Below are positions 5,024 to 5,329 of a stretch of DNA of 5,329 bases, piece after piece; position 1 is the stretch's first letter; each line of letters begins with the position of its first letter. A program made the position numbers and the translations under genes. The notes below the pieces were generated by a model. That model was given only the letters and a program-made list of their open reading frames with translations, made no database searches and had not been told where the DNA came from. This stretch comes from Dehalococcoidia bacterium (GTDB lineage Bacteria; Chloroflexota; Dehalococcoidia; Dehalococcoidales; RBG-16-60-22), in the NCBI GenBank assembly GCA_004375725.1, contig SOKS01000108.1, positions 1-5,329 of the forward strand, in the 5' to 3' direction.

Positions 5024-5329
5024 CTACATTACCCGCTTGAGCCGCGGGTTGGGCGTAATACCTGGTATCCTCCCCCGTTTGGCAATCGGTTTGCCTTCTA
5101 ATTCATGCAGGTCGGCGGTAAAATCAATCGGTCTGGCAGCGCTGATATAGCTGCCGACGCCAAAGCCATCAACCGGCGCCCCTTTATCCAGGAAATAGGT
5201 AATGCGCTCCGGGTCCAGCCCGCCGGTGACAAATATCTTTACCTTCTTAAATCCGGCCAAGTCCAGTCTGGCCCTCACCTCTTTCACCAGGTCAACGGTA
5301 ACCCCTCCCCGCTCCCCGGGAGTGTCCAG
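5024..5329 (-). CDS. Nicotinate phosphoribosyltransferase, C-terminal fragment cut by the window end
   Basis: The frame is open to the right edge, giving 101 residues; the first codon read is CTG at 5329 and the stop is TAG at 5024. The visible sequence has the type II phosphoribosyltransferase hallmarks of the NAPRTase family: LDTPGERGG at 1-9, KIFVTGGLDPERI around 30-42, and the phosphate-binding VDGFGVGSYIS near 53-63, followed by a family-typical PIDFTADL and KRGRIPGITPNPRLKRVM ending. The enzyme joins nicotinate and PRPP to make nicotinate mononucleotide in the Preiss-Handler NAD salvage pathway, in the cytoplasm. The short C-terminus ending soon after PNPRL, without a long extra domain, resembles the compact archaeal-like NAPRTases more than the E. 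coli PncB type, as I recall them. The possible start at 5287 is an internal Met. It is probably transcribed separately from the downstream arsM operon, which has its own promoter. Confidence 0.88.
   Translation of the reverse strand: MDTPGERGGVTVDLVKEVRARLDLAGFKKVKIFVTGGLDPERITYFLDKGAPVDGFGVGSYISAARPIDFTADLHELEGKPIAKRGRIPGITPNPRLKRVM

Overview
The window carries seven protein-coding genes, two of them cut by the window edges. Four lie on the plus strand (1-3712) and three on the minus strand (3728-5329). Small intergenic gaps, moderately GC-rich coding sequence, Shine-Dalgarno sequences before some genes and a sigma70-like promoter show bacterial DNA. The combination of a free-standing DUF2344 protein, TilS, an ArsM paired with a small AbrB-type protein, and an archaeal-like nicotinate phosphoribosyltransferase would fit an anaerobic lineage such as Chloroflexota (Dehalococcoidia-like). 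That placement is a guess from gene content and not a demonstrated one.

Plus strand, 1-3712. The window opens inside the 3' end of a CorC/HlyC-type (CNNM/DUF21) membrane transporter gene. A complete paralogue follows 3 bp later (292-1605). Their 3' ends share about 198 bp at roughly 89% identity, including a 71-bp block with no differences, so this is a tandem duplication or a gene-conversion patch. Next come a stand-alone DUF2344 protein (1618-2265) and tilS (2270-3712), which makes the lysidine in tRNA-Ile(CAU). Gaps of 3, 12 and 4 bp suggest that all four are co-transcribed.

Minus strand, 4834-3728. A two-gene operon encodes a small AbrB/SpoVT-fold protein with two cysteine pairs, then the arsenite S-adenosylmethionine methyltransferase ArsM, which converges on tilS. 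In front of the operon is a clear promoter (perfect TTGACA, 17-bp spacer, TATTCT). Three copies of a CTGATT/AATCAG half-site overlap the -10 element and part of the spacer. I infer an inducible arsenic-methylation unit, in which the cysteine-bearing AbrB protein is a candidate sensor or regulator. No ArsR, arsenite pump or arsenate reductase is seen here.

Minus strand, 5329-5024. The 3' end of a nicotinate phosphoribosyltransferase gene (NAD salvage) enters from the right edge. Between it and the arsM operon lie 189 bp holding a hairpin and the promoter/operator. No rRNA, tRNA, CRISPR array, insertion sequence or phage gene was recognised.
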